Below, piece by piece: positions 16,763 through 25,629 of a DNA stretch of 64,000 bases (positions within the stretch are counted from its first letter, which is position 1; the number at the start of each line of letters is the position of its first letter). The notes below the pieces were generated by a model. The model searched no databases, was not told the DNA's origin, and was given only the letters and a program-made list of their open reading frames with translations. The stretch covers positions 3,783 through 67,782 of the forward strand of contig MGTJ01000008.1 of the NCBI GenBank assembly GCA_001799395.1, read 5' to 3'. The DNA comes from Desulfobacterales bacterium RIFOXYA12_FULL_46_15. Lineage in GTDB: Bacteria; Desulfobacterota; Desulfobacteria; Desulfobacterales; Desulfobacteraceae. The position numbers were made by a program, and so were the translations under genes.

Positions 16763-17809
16763 TTATAACAGGATCATTTCCTTTTCCAGGAACCAGGTCA
16801 GGGTTTTTTGAATCCCGGTTTCAAAGGATTCTTTTGGGGCATAGCCATGGCTTGAAATTATTTTGGCTGCATCAACGGCATACCGCCGGTCATGGCCGGG
16901 CCTGTCCGTGACATGGGTGATAAGGGTCTCAGGATGGCTGCCTTTGGATGAGGGGCAGCCGGGGAATTTTTGTACAAGAGCCGGGTTTTTTCTAAATTCC
17001 TTATCCAATAGTTCACAGACGAGTTTAACAATATCGATATTGGCCCATTCGTTGTTACCGCCAATATTATAGGTTTCTCCTGTTTTTCCTTTTCCAAGGA
17101 TAAGGTCGATTCCAAAGCTGTGGTCATCCACATAGAGCCAGTCACGGATCTGTTTTCCGTCCCCATAGACAGGCAGAGGCTTTCCGTAAAGAATATGGGT
17201 GATGATCAGGGGAATCAGTTTTTCCGGGAACTGGAAAGGGCCGTAATTGTTGGAACAGTTGCTGATGGTGGTCGAGAGGCCATAGGTTTTATGATAGGCC
17301 CGGACCAGATGATCGGATGCTGCTTTGCTTGCAGCATAGGGAGAATTCGGGGCATAGGGCGTTTTTTCCGTAAAGGGAGGGTCATAGGGTTTTAATGATC
17401 CATAGACTTCATCGGTTGAGATATGATGAAACCGGTGGGGTATGGTCTTATCATCCAGCCAGAGTTTTCTGGCTGCCTTGAGGAGTGTATGGGTTCCCAC
17501 AATATTGGTGTTGATGAATTCATCCGGGCCGGTGATTGACCTGTCCACATGGGATTCTGCGGCAAAATGGACAATGGTGTCGATCCTGTGGCCGGCCAGA
17601 AGGGATTCTACAAGGGGCTGATCCAGGATATTGCCGTGGACGAATTCAAATTTCGGGTTTTTTTCAGCCCGGGTCAGATTCTGCCTGTTTCCGGCATAGG
17701 TCAGGGCATCCAGAACAACCACGTGGTCTTCCGGATATTTGTTCAGCCAGTAATAGACGAAATTTGTGCCGATAAACCCGGCACCGCCTGTCACAAGAAG
17801 ATGTCTCAT
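16763..17809 (-). CDS. rfbB: dTDP-glucose 4,6-dehydratase
   Basis: 348 aa extended SDR. GGAGFIGTNF near residue 7 binds NAD and SPYAASKAASDHL carries the YxxxK catalytic pair. DEVYGS and RDWLYVDDH are family signatures. The enzyme makes dTDP-4-keto-6-deoxyglucose, the second step of dTDP-L-rhamnose synthesis. It is the last gene of a run in the order rfbA, rfbC, rfbD, rfbB and overlaps rfbD by 4 nt. Confidence 0.95.
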   Translation of the reverse strand: MRHLLVTGGAGFIGTNFVYYWLNKYPEDHVVVLDALTYAGNRQNLTRAEKNPKFEFVHGNILDQPLVESLLAGHRIDTIVHFAAESHVDRSITGPDEFINTNIVGTHTLLKAARKLWLDDKTIPHRFHHISTDEVYGSLKPYDPPFTEKTPYAPNSPYAASKAASDHLVRAYHKTYGLSTTISNCSNNYGPFQFPEKLIPLIITHILYGKPLPVYGDGKQIRDWLYVDDHSFGIDLILGKGKTGETYNIGGNNEWANIDIVKLVCELLDKEFRKNPALVQKFPGCPSSKGSHPETLITHVTDRPGHDRRYAVDAAKIISSHGYAPKESFETGIQKTLTWFLEKEMILL

Positions 17810-18669
17810 GGGTGGATTTCCTTTAACATGGATCTGAGATGGACACGCCAGTGGATGGGCTTCAGGTCTAGTGCGTGTAAAAAGGATGTTTTGTCAAGGA
17901 CACTGTAAAAAGGCCTTTTTGCAGGTGTCGGATAGAGATGGCCCGGGATCGGAAAAACCGGGATGGCCTGGTTCAGAAGCCCTGCCGTCATCCCTTCTTC
18001 CTGGATGGCCATGGCAAAATCATACCAGGACGCCACACCTGCATCGGTCCAGTGAAATAGTCCTGATATTTTTTTTTCAAGGGCAGTCCAGATGGCCCGT
18101 GCAAGACCGTTGGCCCAGGTGGGTGTTCCAATCTGCTCATCAATGATATTCAGGCTTTGTTTTTCCTTCATGAGCCTGAGCATGGTTTTTACAAAATTAT
18201 CTCCGTGGGAGGAGTAGAGCCAGGCCGTTCTGATGATAAGGGATTGATTGCGAAGAATTTTTTGAACCGACTGCTCCCCTCCTAATTTGGTTCTGCCGTA
18301 AACTGATATGGGGTCAGGCGGGTCGTCAGGCAAATAAGGTTTATGGTTCTGGCCGTTAAAGACAAAATCCGTTGAAATGTGAACCATGCGGATATTATCC
18401 TGCCGGCAGTATCCGGCGATTTCTGCAACCGCTGTGTGGTTGAGCCTGTCGGCAGTATCCCTGTCTTCTTCCGCCTTATCCACGGCAGTGTAAGCAGCCA
18501 CATTGATAAGGCTATCCGGACGGCAGGCCCGGATCCGTTCCAGAATGCCGCCGGTACTGCACAGATCGATTTGGGGATAATCACAGGCGTCAAGTGTCAC
18601 GTAATCCGGACAGGTACGCTGCAATTCCCATCCCAGCTGGCCGTTTGACCCCAACAGGAGAATTTTCAT
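17806..18669 (-). CDS. rfbD: dTDP-4-dehydrorhamnose reductase
   Basis: 287 aa. LLGSNGQLGWEL is the NADP-binding start and SVYGRTKLGGEQ provides the YxxxK pair. DFVFNGQNHKPY replaces the more usual DYVFDG motif, a conservative change. The enzyme reduces dTDP-4-keto-L-rhamnose to dTDP-L-rhamnose. It overlaps both neighbours by 4 nt (ATGA-type coupling), consistent with stoichiometric production of the pathway enzymes. Confidence 0.95.
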   Translation of the reverse strand: MKILLLGSNGQLGWELQRTCPDYVTLDACDYPQIDLCSTGGILERIRACRPDSLINVAAYTAVDKAEEDRDTADRLNHTAVAEIAGYCRQDNIRMVHISTDFVFNGQNHKPYLPDDPPDPISVYGRTKLGGEQSVQKILRNQSLIIRTAWLYSSHGDNFVKTMLRLMKEKQSLNIIDEQIGTPTWANGLARAIWTALEKKISGLFHWTDAGVASWYDFAMAIQEEGMTAGLLNQAIPVFPIPGHLYPTPAKRPFYSVLDKTSFLHALDLKPIHWRVHLRSMLKEIHP

Positions 18670-19217
18670 TTAAACACCTCGGCATTTTGTAAACTTAAAC
18701 CTGATCCGTCTTTTTTTGACAAAACCGGAGCAGTCCCGGGGATGACCGGCCATTCAATGCCTATGGACGGATCATTCCAGGTAATACACCGTTCATGATG
18801 GGGAGAGTAATAGTCTGTACATTTGTAAACAAATTCGGCTTCCTGACTGATGACATAAAAACCATGGGCAAAACCAGGAGGAACCCATAGCATTTTTTTG
18901 TTTTCTGCTGAAAGAAAGGCGCCTGCCCATTTTCCGAAAAATGGAGAAGATTTGCGTAAATCAACCGCTACATCAAAAACTTCTCCTGAAATCACCCGTA
19001 CAAGTTTACCCTGGGGGTGTTGTATCTGATAATGCAGTCCCCTTAAAATTCCCTGGCTGGATTTGCTGTGATTGTCTTGAACAAAAGTTTCACAACATAG
19101 ATTTTTTTTAAATTCATCTTCCCGGAAAGTTTCCATGAAAAAGCCGCGATGATCTCCAAAGATTTCGGGTTCGATCAGGATAACGTCCGGAAGGTTCAGG
19201 TGAAGGTATTTCATCAT
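18666..19217 (-). CDS. rfbC: dTDP-4-dehydrorhamnose 3,5-epimerase
   Basis: 183 aa cupin of normal family length. IFGDHRGFFMETF, FVQDNHSKSSQGILRGLHYQ and KLVRVISGEVFDVAVDLR are the RmlC signatures, including the catalytic His in RGLHYQ. It epimerises C3 and C5 of the keto sugar. It begins 4 bp after the rfbA stop and overlaps rfbD by 4 nt. Confidence 0.95.
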   Translation of the reverse strand: MMKYLHLNLPDVILIEPEIFGDHRGFFMETFREDEFKKNLCCETFVQDNHSKSSQGILRGLHYQIQHPQGKLVRVISGEVFDVAVDLRKSSPFFGKWAGAFLSAENKKMLWVPPGFAHGFYVISQEAEFVYKCTDYYSPHHERCITWNDPSIGIEWPVIPGTAPVLSKKDGSGLSLQNAEVFK

Positions 19218-19221
19218 AGTG

Positions 19222-20148
19222 TTACTCCTGTTTCAGAACAGACAAAAGATATTGTCCATAACCGTTTTTTTTCATGGGCTGGGCCAGTTTTTCCAGTTGT
19301 TTAGCATCGATATGCTTCATTCTGAAGGCGATTTCCTCAGGGCAGGCAATTTTCAATCCCTGGCGGTCTTCCACAACCTTGATAAAGGTAGCGGCATCCA
19401 GAAGTGAATCATGGGTTCCCGTGTCCAGCCATGCGGTTCCGCGGCTGAAAAGTTCGATATCCAGTTTGCCGTTTTGAAAATAAATATTGTTGATATCCGT
19501 TATTTCAAGCTCACCCCGTGCAGACGGTTTTATCTTCTTGGCAATGTTGACGACATCATTATCATAGAAATACAGCCCTGTAACAGCATAATTGGATTTC
19601 GGTTTTTCCGGTTTTTCTTCAATGCTGGTGATATTGCCTTTATCATCAAATCCAACGACACCATACCGCTGGGCATCTTTGACATAATACCCGAATATGG
19701 TTGCACCTGTATTCCTTTTAGAAACAGCCTGTAATCTTTCGGATAATCCTTCCCCGTAAAAGATGTTATCTCCCAGGATCAATGCTGCAGGGTTTTTCCC
19801 GATGAAATTCTCCCCAAGGATAAAGGCCTGGGCAAGTCCGTCCGGGGAGGGCTGGACAGTATATTCAATACTGATACCCCATTGTGAACCGTCTCCTAAA
19901 AGGTATTTGAAGCTTTCATGATCATGGGGGGTGGTGATGATCAGAATCCGTGTAATACCGGAAAGCATCAGGGTCGTTAATGGGTAATAGATCATGGGTT
20001 TATCATAGACCGGCATTAATTGCTTGCTGACGGAATAGGTTAAAGGATACAGACGGCTTCCTGATCCGCCCGCCAGTATGATCCCTTTTCGTTCTAAACC
20101 CGGTTTGGGGGATAGATTACGATTAGTTTTTCGGGGGTTGGATGTCAT
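19222..20148 (-). CDS. rfbA: Glucose-1-phosphate thymidylyltransferase
   Basis: 308 aa. [17 protein letters not shown] is the nucleotidyltransferase signature, [11 protein letters not shown] contacts the sugar and [20 protein letters not shown] is the RmlA-type segment. It forms dTDP-glucose from dTTP and glucose 1-phosphate. The first 20 residues before KGIIL are an extension over most homologues. A start within it cannot be excluded, and the Shine-Dalgarno site (GGAG) is 13 nt from the chosen ATG. First rml gene of the operon. Confidence 0.93.
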   Translation of the reverse strand: MTSNPRKTNRNLSPKPGLERKGIILAGGSGSRLYPLTYSVSKQLMPVYDKPMIYYPLTTLMLSGITRILIITTPHDHESFKYLLGDGSQWGISIEYTVQPSPDGLAQAFILGENFIGKNPAALILGDNIFYGEGLSERLQAVSKRNTGATIFGYYVKDAQRYGVVGFDDKGNITSIEEKPEKPKSNYAVTGLYFYDNDVVNIAKKIKPSARGELEITDINNIYFQNGKLDIELFSRGTAWLDTGTHDSLLDAATFIKVVEDRQGLKIACPEEIAFRMKHIDAKQLEKLAQPMKKNGYGQYLLSVLKQE

Positions 20149-20171
20149 TGTTAGAAAATAGCTCCGCTAAA

Positions 20172-20573
20172 TTAATATTCCATTGAATTCTCATGGGCCT
20201 CTGAAAGCCGCTCTTTTAAATAGCTGACGGCTTTTGTGTCATATTCGCTAAGATCAAAGCAGTAGCCGTCCTCACCCAGGAGGCCTTCGGGGATAAGATC
20301 CCCGGCTCCATCCGGGTCTGTGATCATTCCTCCGTAAAAGCACACGGACAGCCATCTTTCTTCAGGGTCGTCATCAATGACATCCACCATGGCAAAAAGG
20401 GAACGGTTTTTCTGGCTTTTATGTTTCGGGCGAAGTGAATAGCTCACACCCGGTCTTTCATTGAATTCAAGGGAGGTTCCGGTAAGGGTTTTCAAGTGTT
20501 CATAAAGTTCGGAAAATGCCTGGCGGGTTTCGGTTTCAGTCCAATTTTGAATAAATGTTTCAACAGGGTTCAT
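20172..20573 (-). CDS. Conserved-looking hypothetical protein
   Basis: 133 aa, acidic, no signal peptide or membrane segment. It appears to be one globular domain, with SYSLRPKHKSQKNRSLFAMVDVIDD followed by RWLSVCFYGGMITDP and a C-terminal helix. I recognise no family. It sits 3 bp downstream of moaB and 23 bp upstream of rfbA, so it is part of the pyrR-moaB-rml transcript. The spacing and composition support a real gene; the function is unknown. Confidence 0.72.
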   Translation of the reverse strand: MNPVETFIQNWTETETRQAFSELYEHLKTLTGTSLEFNERPGVSYSLRPKHKSQKNRSLFAMVDVIDDDPEERWLSVCFYGGMITDPDGAGDLIPEGLLGEDGYCFDLSEYDTKAVSYLKERLSEAHENSMEY

Positions 20574-20576
20574 GAA

Positions 20577-21080
20577 TTATTCCTTTATGTGTTTCAAGAG
20601 ATGTCCAAGTTCAGGAAAGATCAGGGCATTACAGGCCAGTTTGCAGGCTTTGATGCTGCCCGGCATTAAGAAGACGAGGCTCTGTCCGATAACTCCGGCT
20701 GTGGCCCGGGAAAGGATGGCGGCCGAGTCGATTTCTTCAAAACTGAGTTGCGCAAAAAGAGGGCCGAATGCAGTGAGTTCTTTTTCAAACAGGGGTTTGA
20801 CAGCCTCAATGGTGACGTCTTTGGGGCTTATGCCGGTTCCGCCGGATATGATAACGGCATCGGGAACTATTTTCCCGGTCACATGCAGGGTCAATTCTTT
20901 GATGGCAGTTATGTCATCCGTGACCATCTGGTGAATGACGACTTCGTGGCCTTCTTTTTTGGCCTGTTTTTTAATCCAGGCGCCAGACTCGTCCTGATCA
21001 AGATTTCGTGTCGTTGAGACAGAGATCACAGCAACCCGGAGATGATCCGGTGCGTTTTTCTTATGGCTTTCAGTACTCAT
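20577..21080 (-). CDS. moaB: Molybdenum cofactor biosynthesis protein B (MoaB/MogA family)
   Basis: 167 aa. VAVISVSTTRN opens the fold, VIISGGTGISPKDVTIEAV is the conserved MoaB/MogA substrate motif, and LSRATAGVIGQSLVFLMPGS closes it. The family adenylylates molybdopterin. It lies 3 bp after pyrR. Other cofactor genes (mobA, moaE, moaC) sit immediately across the divergent promoter region, so the function fits the neighbourhood. Confidence 0.92.
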   Translation of the reverse strand: MSTESHKKNAPDHLRVAVISVSTTRNLDQDESGAWIKKQAKKEGHEVVIHQMVTDDITAIKELTLHVTGKIVPDAVIISGGTGISPKDVTIEAVKPLFEKELTAFGPLFAQLSFEEIDSAAILSRATAGVIGQSLVFLMPGSIKACKLACNALIFPELGHLLKHIKE

Positions 21081-21083
21081 GGC

Positions 21084-21620
21084 TTAATCCTGTTCCATAT
21101 AAACAAGATCCTTTTGGTCATGTTCGACCACAAGGACATTGATCATATCATCATGTTCGGTGTTAATGGAAATACCCTTGTAGTCGGGCTGGATAGGAAG
21201 CTCCCGGTGCCCGCGGTCAATCAGGATGGCCAGCTCGATCCGCGAAGGCCTGCCGAAATCCAGCAGGGCATCCATGGCGGCGCGGATGGTCCGGCCGGTG
21301 AAAAGGACATCATCCACCAGGATGATATCGATGCCATCCACGGAAAAAGGGATATTGGAAGGCCGTACCGTGGGCTGCCGGCTGATTTTTGTCCAGTCGT
21401 CCCGGTACATGTTGATATCCATGCTGCCGACAGGGATGGTAACCTTTTCTATCTGTTTGATCTGATCTGCAATCCGTTTGGCCAGAAAATCCCCCCGAGT
21501 CTGAATCCCCACAAGGGCAAGATTTTTTGTCCCCTTATGTTTTTCGATAATTTCATGGGATATCCGGGTGATGATCCGTTTAAAATCCTGGTCATTCAGA
21601 AGGGTCTTTTTCTTTTTCAT
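21084..21620 (-). CDS. pyrR: PyrR-type uracil phosphoribosyltransferase / pyr regulator
   Basis: 178 aa phosphoribosyltransferase. LVGIQTRGDFLAKRIADQI is the PyrR N-terminal signature, and DDVLFTGRTIRAAMDALLDFGRP is the PRPP-binding loop. PyrR proteins bind pyr mRNA or have uracil phosphoribosyltransferase activity. No pyrimidine biosynthesis gene is adjacent, so here the enzymatic role may matter more. It is the first gene of the minus-strand operon and has AAGGAAAG upstream. Confidence 0.92.
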   Translation of the reverse strand: MKKKKTLLNDQDFKRIITRISHEIIEKHKGTKNLALVGIQTRGDFLAKRIADQIKQIEKVTIPVGSMDINMYRDDWTKISRQPTVRPSNIPFSVDGIDIILVDDVLFTGRTIRAAMDALLDFGRPSRIELAILIDRGHRELPIQPDYKGISINTEHDDMINVLVVEHDQKDLVYMEQD

Positions 21621-21752
21621 ATTCTAAGCTTTCCTTGATTTATATGCTTTGAAGACTCTTTATCATCTTTTTTTATGGCGGGCAACACCTTGATTTTAAG
21701 TTTGAGTTGCTATAATCAGTGTAAGATAAAAAATAAACCCGGGCAGGCATCA

Positions 21753-22361
21753 ATGAAATTTAATGTTACAGGCGTGATTCTGGCAGGCGGTAAAAACAGC
21801 CGTCTGCCAGGGGAAAAAAAGACATTCCGGAAGATAGGGGAGACTACAATCCTTGAAAACATTTACAATGTGTTTTCAAGCCTTTTCAAAGAAGTCATTA
21901 TTGTGGTCAATGACCCTAAAGACTTTGCCGGCTGGGACATGACCATCGTAACCGATATCATCCCCGCCAAATGTGCCCTGGCAGGACTCCACGCAGGACT
22001 TTTCTATGCATCTTATCCCTATGTCTATGCCACTGCCTGTGACACGCCCTTTGTCCGGCCGCTGGTGATCGGGCATATCGTGGGAAAGATTGAAAAAGGG
22101 TATGACGTCATTGTGCCGAGAACCGATGACGGGCTTGAAACCTTGTCCGCAGCCTATTCAAAGGATTGCATCCCCTTTATTGAAGAGAGTCTTAAAAAAG
22201 ATATCTATATGATTAAAAAATTCTTCAGGCCCGGGAAGGTAAAGGAGATCCCCATCCATGAATTAAGACCCCTGGACCCGGATCTTCAGTTTATTTTTAA
22301 TGTGAATACGCCTGAAGACCTTGAAAAAGCAAGGGCCATGGCAGGTAAAAAAATAGAATAA
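21753..22361 (+). CDS. mobA: Molybdenum cofactor guanylyltransferase (MobA-like)
   Basis: About 202 aa from ATG 21753. The ORF track begins 26 codons earlier, but the conserved start TGVILAGGKNSRLPGEKK follows the later ATG directly. LAGLHAGL and ATACDTPFVRP are the family motifs for GTP and acceptor binding. It attaches GMP to molybdopterin to give the guanine dinucleotide cofactor needed by formate dehydrogenases and similar enzymes. It heads a plus-strand operon with moaE-like and moaC genes. Confidence 0.88.
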   Translation: MKFNVTGVILAGGKNSRLPGEKKTFRKIGETTILENIYNVFSSLFKEVIIVVNDPKDFAGWDMTIVTDIIPAKCALAGLHAGLFYASYPYVYATACDTPFVRPLVIGHIVGKIEKGYDVIVPRTDDGLETLSAAYSKDCIPFIEESLKKDIYMIKKFFRPGKVKEIPIHELRPLDPDLQFIFNVNTPEDLEKARAMAGKKIE

Positions 22362-22377
22362 CCAAAGGAGAGACTTT

Positions 22378-22749
22378 ATGAATATCCAGACAATGCTCGA
22401 GCAGATCAAAAAGCATCCGGATTACCATCAGGCCGGTATGATTTTATGTCATAACGGCGTGGTCCGGGCAACATCCCGTGAAGGAGAGGAAGTGACCGGC
22501 CTTGAGATCACCGTTGATCATCAGCGGTTGTCACAGATTATCAGCGAACAGAAAAAAAGACCGGGGATAGTCGAGATCCTGATCCACATCAATGAGGGAA
22601 AGCTCCTGAAGGTGGGAGAGGATGTCATGTTTCTCGTGGTTGCAGGAGATATCCGGGAGAATGTTATAAAAAGCCTGACAGATACATTGAATCTGGTTAA
22701 ATCACAGGTGACAAGCAAAAAACAGTTTTTTACACAGGAAAAAAAATGA
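22378..22749 (+). CDS. moaE: MoaE-like molybdopterin synthase large subunit
   Basis: 123 aa, slightly shorter than enterobacterial MoaE. GMILCHNGVVRATSREGEEVTGLEITVD corresponds to the first strands, INEGKLLKVGEDVMFLVVAGDIREN to the conserved core, and SKKQFF near residue 113 aligns with the catalytic WKKE-type lysines. The sequence is divergent and the family call rests on the core pattern and on its position, 16 bp after mobA and overlapping moaC by 4 nt. A MoaD partner is not in the window. Confidence 0.75.
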   Translation: MNIQTMLEQIKKHPDYHQAGMILCHNGVVRATSREGEEVTGLEITVDHQRLSQIISEQKKRPGIVEILIHINEGKLLKVGEDVMFLVVAGDIRENVIKSLTDTLNLVKSQVTSKKQFFTQEKK

Positions 22750-23222
22750 CAGAATTTACACATCTGGATAAAGACGGCCGGGTGAGAATGGTGGATGTGG
22801 GGGAAAAGACCGAAACCCACAGGAAAGCCATTGCATCAGGCAGGATTTCCATGAAAAAAGAAACCCTTGCCCTGATCATGGATGAAAAAGTCAAAAAAGG
22901 AAATGTCCTTGAAGCAGCAAGAATTGCAGGGGTCATGGCAGCTAAGAAAACATCAGACCTGATTCCCATGTGCCATCCCCTGAATATTACCCATGCCGGG
23001 ATCGATTTTTCCTTTGATACAGAGAGCCATGCAGTGGATATCGAAGCCGAAGTGTCCCTGACCGGGAGAACCGGGGTGGAAATGGAGGCCCTGACAGCGG
23101 TCTCCGTGGCAGCCCTGACCATATACGACATGTGTAAATCCTATGACAAGGCCATGAGAATATCGGATATCTGTCTCAGATTCAAATCCGGGGGCAAAAG
23201 CGGAACCTATACTGCAACATAG
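22746..23222 (+). CDS. moaC: Cyclic pyranopterin monophosphate synthase
   Basis: 158 aa of standard length. MVDVGEKTETHRKAIASG, LIPMCHPLNITH and GRTGVEMEALTAVSVAALTIYDMCKS are diagnostic MoaC motifs. It completes formation of cPMP after MoaA. Start overlaps the moaE-like gene by 4 nt, and rmuC begins 1 bp after its stop. Confidence 0.97.
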   Translation: MTEFTHLDKDGRVRMVDVGEKTETHRKAIASGRISMKKETLALIMDEKVKKGNVLEAARIAGVMAAKKTSDLIPMCHPLNITHAGIDFSFDTESHAVDIEAEVSLTGRTGVEMEALTAVSVAALTIYDMCKSYDKAMRISDICLRFKSGGKSGTYTAT

Positions 23223-23223
23223 C

Positions 23224-24399
23224 ATGATATCCCTTGAGAATCTCACCTATCTGATATCCGGTGTCTGTCTCGGGGTGATCCTGTGCGCCGTTATGGCAAA
23301 GGCAGGGAGCTTCTTTTTTTCAAAAAAGATGAAAGCCCTTTCCAATGAAGCATTGTTTGAAAATTCGGCCCGGTTCATGGAACTTGCAGACCGGTATTTT
23401 TCATCCTATGTCAGGGAAGCCCGGAAGGATTTTGATATCAAGGGAAACGAGATCATCAAAACCGTTGACCCGGTCCGGCAGATCCTGGATAAATATGAGA
23501 CCCGGCTGACCCTCATGGAAAAGGAAAGGGAAAAGGCTTATGGGTCCATCACGGAAAAACTTCTGGAAATGGGGAGAACCCAGAATCATCTTTCCGTTGA
23601 AACCGGGAATCTGGTAAAAGCCCTGCGCGTCCCCCATGTCCGGGGGCGGTGGGGGGAAATGACCCTGAAACGGGTGGCTGAGCTTGCCGGCATGAGCGAA
23701 TACTGTGATTTTGAAGAGCAGCTTGCCTCGGGTGGCGGGAAAGGGTCTGTCCGGCCCGATATGGTGATCACCCTGCCTGGCCGCCGCAGGATTATCGTGG
23801 ATGCCAAAGTGCCGCTCATGGCCTATCTGGACGCCCTTGAAGCCAGGGATGAAAAAGAGAAACAGGATCGGATGAAGGACCATGGCCGCCAGGTGATGAT
23901 GCATATTTCAAACCTGTCATCAAAGAATTATTTTCTGGAAATTACCCCTTCGCCGGAATTTGTGGTCCTGTTTATTCCTGGAGAAAATTTTTTCTCTGCA
24001 GCCCTGACGGTTTACCCGGACCTGATTGAAAAAGGCATGGAAAAAGGAGTGATCCTGGCAACGCCCACTACGCTGATTGCGCTTTTAAAGGCGGTTTCCT
24101 ATTCCTGGAAGCAGGAGAAAAGCCATGAGAATGCAGAAGAGATCAGAAATCTCGGGGCTGAACTTTTTTCACGGCTCTGCACCATGACCGACAATATCAA
24201 CCAGCTCGGCAAGGACATTGAAAAATGCGTGGCCGGTTACAACAGAACCATAGGGGCCATGGAGACAAGGGTCATGTCCGCGGCCGGAAAGCTCGGGAAT
24301 CTGAAAGTCTCTGAAAAAACCATAGAGGGCCTTCATCCCATAGACTATTCAAAAACAAAAACCCGGGAGTTTAATAAGCGCTATGATAACGGCGAATAA
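23224..24399 (+). CDS. rmuC: DNA recombination protein RmuC
   Basis: 391 aa. One N-terminal membrane anchor (residues 8-28) is followed by a coiled coil (to about 130) and the RmuC nuclease-like domain with VRGRWGEMTLKRVAELAGM, RPDMVITLPG, IIVDAKVPL and FIPGENFFSAAL. RmuC limits recombination at inverted repeats. It is tightly packed after moaC and overlaps mltA by 17 nt, an arrangement without an evident functional link. Confidence 0.94.
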   Translation: MISLENLTYLISGVCLGVILCAVMAKAGSFFFSKKMKALSNEALFENSARFMELADRYFSSYVREARKDFDIKGNEIIKTVDPVRQILDKYETRLTLMEKEREKAYGSITEKLLEMGRTQNHLSVETGNLVKALRVPHVRGRWGEMTLKRVAELAGMSEYCDFEEQLASGGGKGSVRPDMVITLPGRRRIIVDAKVPLMAYLDALEARDEKEKQDRMKDHGRQVMMHISNLSSKNYFLEITPSPEFVVLFIPGENFFSAALTVYPDLIEKGMEKGVILATPTTLIALLKAVSYSWKQEKSHENAEEIRNLGAELFSRLCTMTDNINQLGKDIEKCVAGYNRTIGAMETRVMSAAGKLGNLKVSEKTIEGLHPIDYSKTKTREFNKRYDNGE

Positions 24400-25615
24400 G
24401 ACAGTGTTAAACCATAAACAACTTATTTGGCTCATGATCATCCTCTGCATTTTTTGCGGCTGCACATCTGCGGTCAGGGAAGAAAACAAGGAAACAGGAC
24501 CCTTAAAAAAACTGAACCCTGGCGAATATCCCTTGTTTATTGATCATATGGATTATCAAGGGCTTTTGGATTCCATTGACAATAGTTTGACCTATTTCAG
24601 AAAAATACCTGCACAAAGACCATATACCTATGAAAATGATATTTATCCTGCATCCCACATGATCAAATCCCTTGAGATATTTAAAGCCTTTCTTGAAAAA
24701 GGCCCTTCCCCCAGTGATTTGAATGAATTGATCAAAACCCGGTTTTTTGTTTATGAAGCAGCCGGCAATGAAAAAAATGAAGTCCTTTTTACCGGCTATT
24801 TTGAGCCTGCCTATGAAGGCAGGCTGAAGAAAAGCAATGAATTTCCATTTCCGCTTTTTTCAAAACCTGATGATCTTCTGGAAATTGATTTGTCATCATT
24901 TTCCGATCAGTATAAAGGGCATAAACGCCTGACGGCAAGAGTGAATGAAGCCACAAATGAAGTAATTCCGTATTATTCCCGAAAGGAAATCACAGCTATA
25001 AAGGATTTCCACACGCGGGCAGAGCCTGTGGCCTGGCTGAAAAGCCGCGTGGACGGATTTTTCCTGGAGATTCAGGGATCAGGCCGGGTTGATCTTGGAA
25101 ACGGCGACCTGCTAAGGGTGCAATATACGGCTGCCAATGGCAGGGCATATAGTTCCGTGGGGAAATATCTCATCGATCAAAAGGAGATTTCAAAGGAGAA
25201 TATGTCCATGCAGGCCATCCGCCAATGGCTGGAAGCCCATCCGGAAAGGGTGGACGAGGTCTTGAACTATAATCAGAGCTATGTGTTTTTCAGAAAAGAA
25301 ACAGACGGCCCCTACGGCAGCCTTGGCGTCAAGGTGACGGCCTTTCGTTCCGTGGCCACGGACAGCAGGCTTTTTCCCAAAGGCGCGCTTTGTTTCATCC
25401 AGGCCCGGTTGCCGGATAAAAAAGCCATGGACCCGCAAAAGGAATGGGAAAAAGCTTCTTTGTTTGTGTTAAACCAGGATACGGGCGGTGCCATCAAGGG
25501 GCCGGCCCGGGCAGACCTTTTCTGCGGAAACGGGGAGTATGCAGAGTTTACATCCGGTTATATGAAACATTACGGCAGGTTGTTCTTCCTTGTTTTAAAT
25601 CCCGGGAAAGAATAA
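24383..25615 (+). CDS. mltA: Membrane-bound lytic murein transglycosylase A (lipoprotein)
   Basis: 410 aa. A hydrophobic signal ends with a lipobox-like FCGC, lipid-modified Cys at about residue 27. The mature part has the MltA domain (FTGYFEPAYEGRL, LEIQGSGRVDLGNGD) and the C-terminal 3D domain with the catalytic Asp in LNQDTGGAIKGPARADLF. It cleaves peptidoglycan to 1,6-anhydro muropeptides from the inner face of the outer membrane. Its start lies inside the end of rmuC; convergent with the TonB receptor gene 14 bp away. Confidence 0.93.
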   Translation: MITANKTVLNHKQLIWLMIILCIFCGCTSAVREENKETGPLKKLNPGEYPLFIDHMDYQGLLDSIDNSLTYFRKIPAQRPYTYENDIYPASHMIKSLEIFKAFLEKGPSPSDLNELIKTRFFVYEAAGNEKNEVLFTGYFEPAYEGRLKKSNEFPFPLFSKPDDLLEIDLSSFSDQYKGHKRLTARVNEATNEVIPYYSRKEITAIKDFHTRAEPVAWLKSRVDGFFLEIQGSGRVDLGNGDLLRVQYTAANGRAYSSVGKYLIDQKEISKENMSMQAIRQWLEAHPERVDEVLNYNQSYVFFRKETDGPYGSLGVKVTAFRSVATDSRLFPKGALCFIQARLPDKKAMDPQKEWEKASLFVLNQDTGGAIKGPARADLFCGNGEYAEFTSGYMKHYGRLFFLVLNPGKE

Positions 25616-25629
25616 TTTTTTATTAGCGG

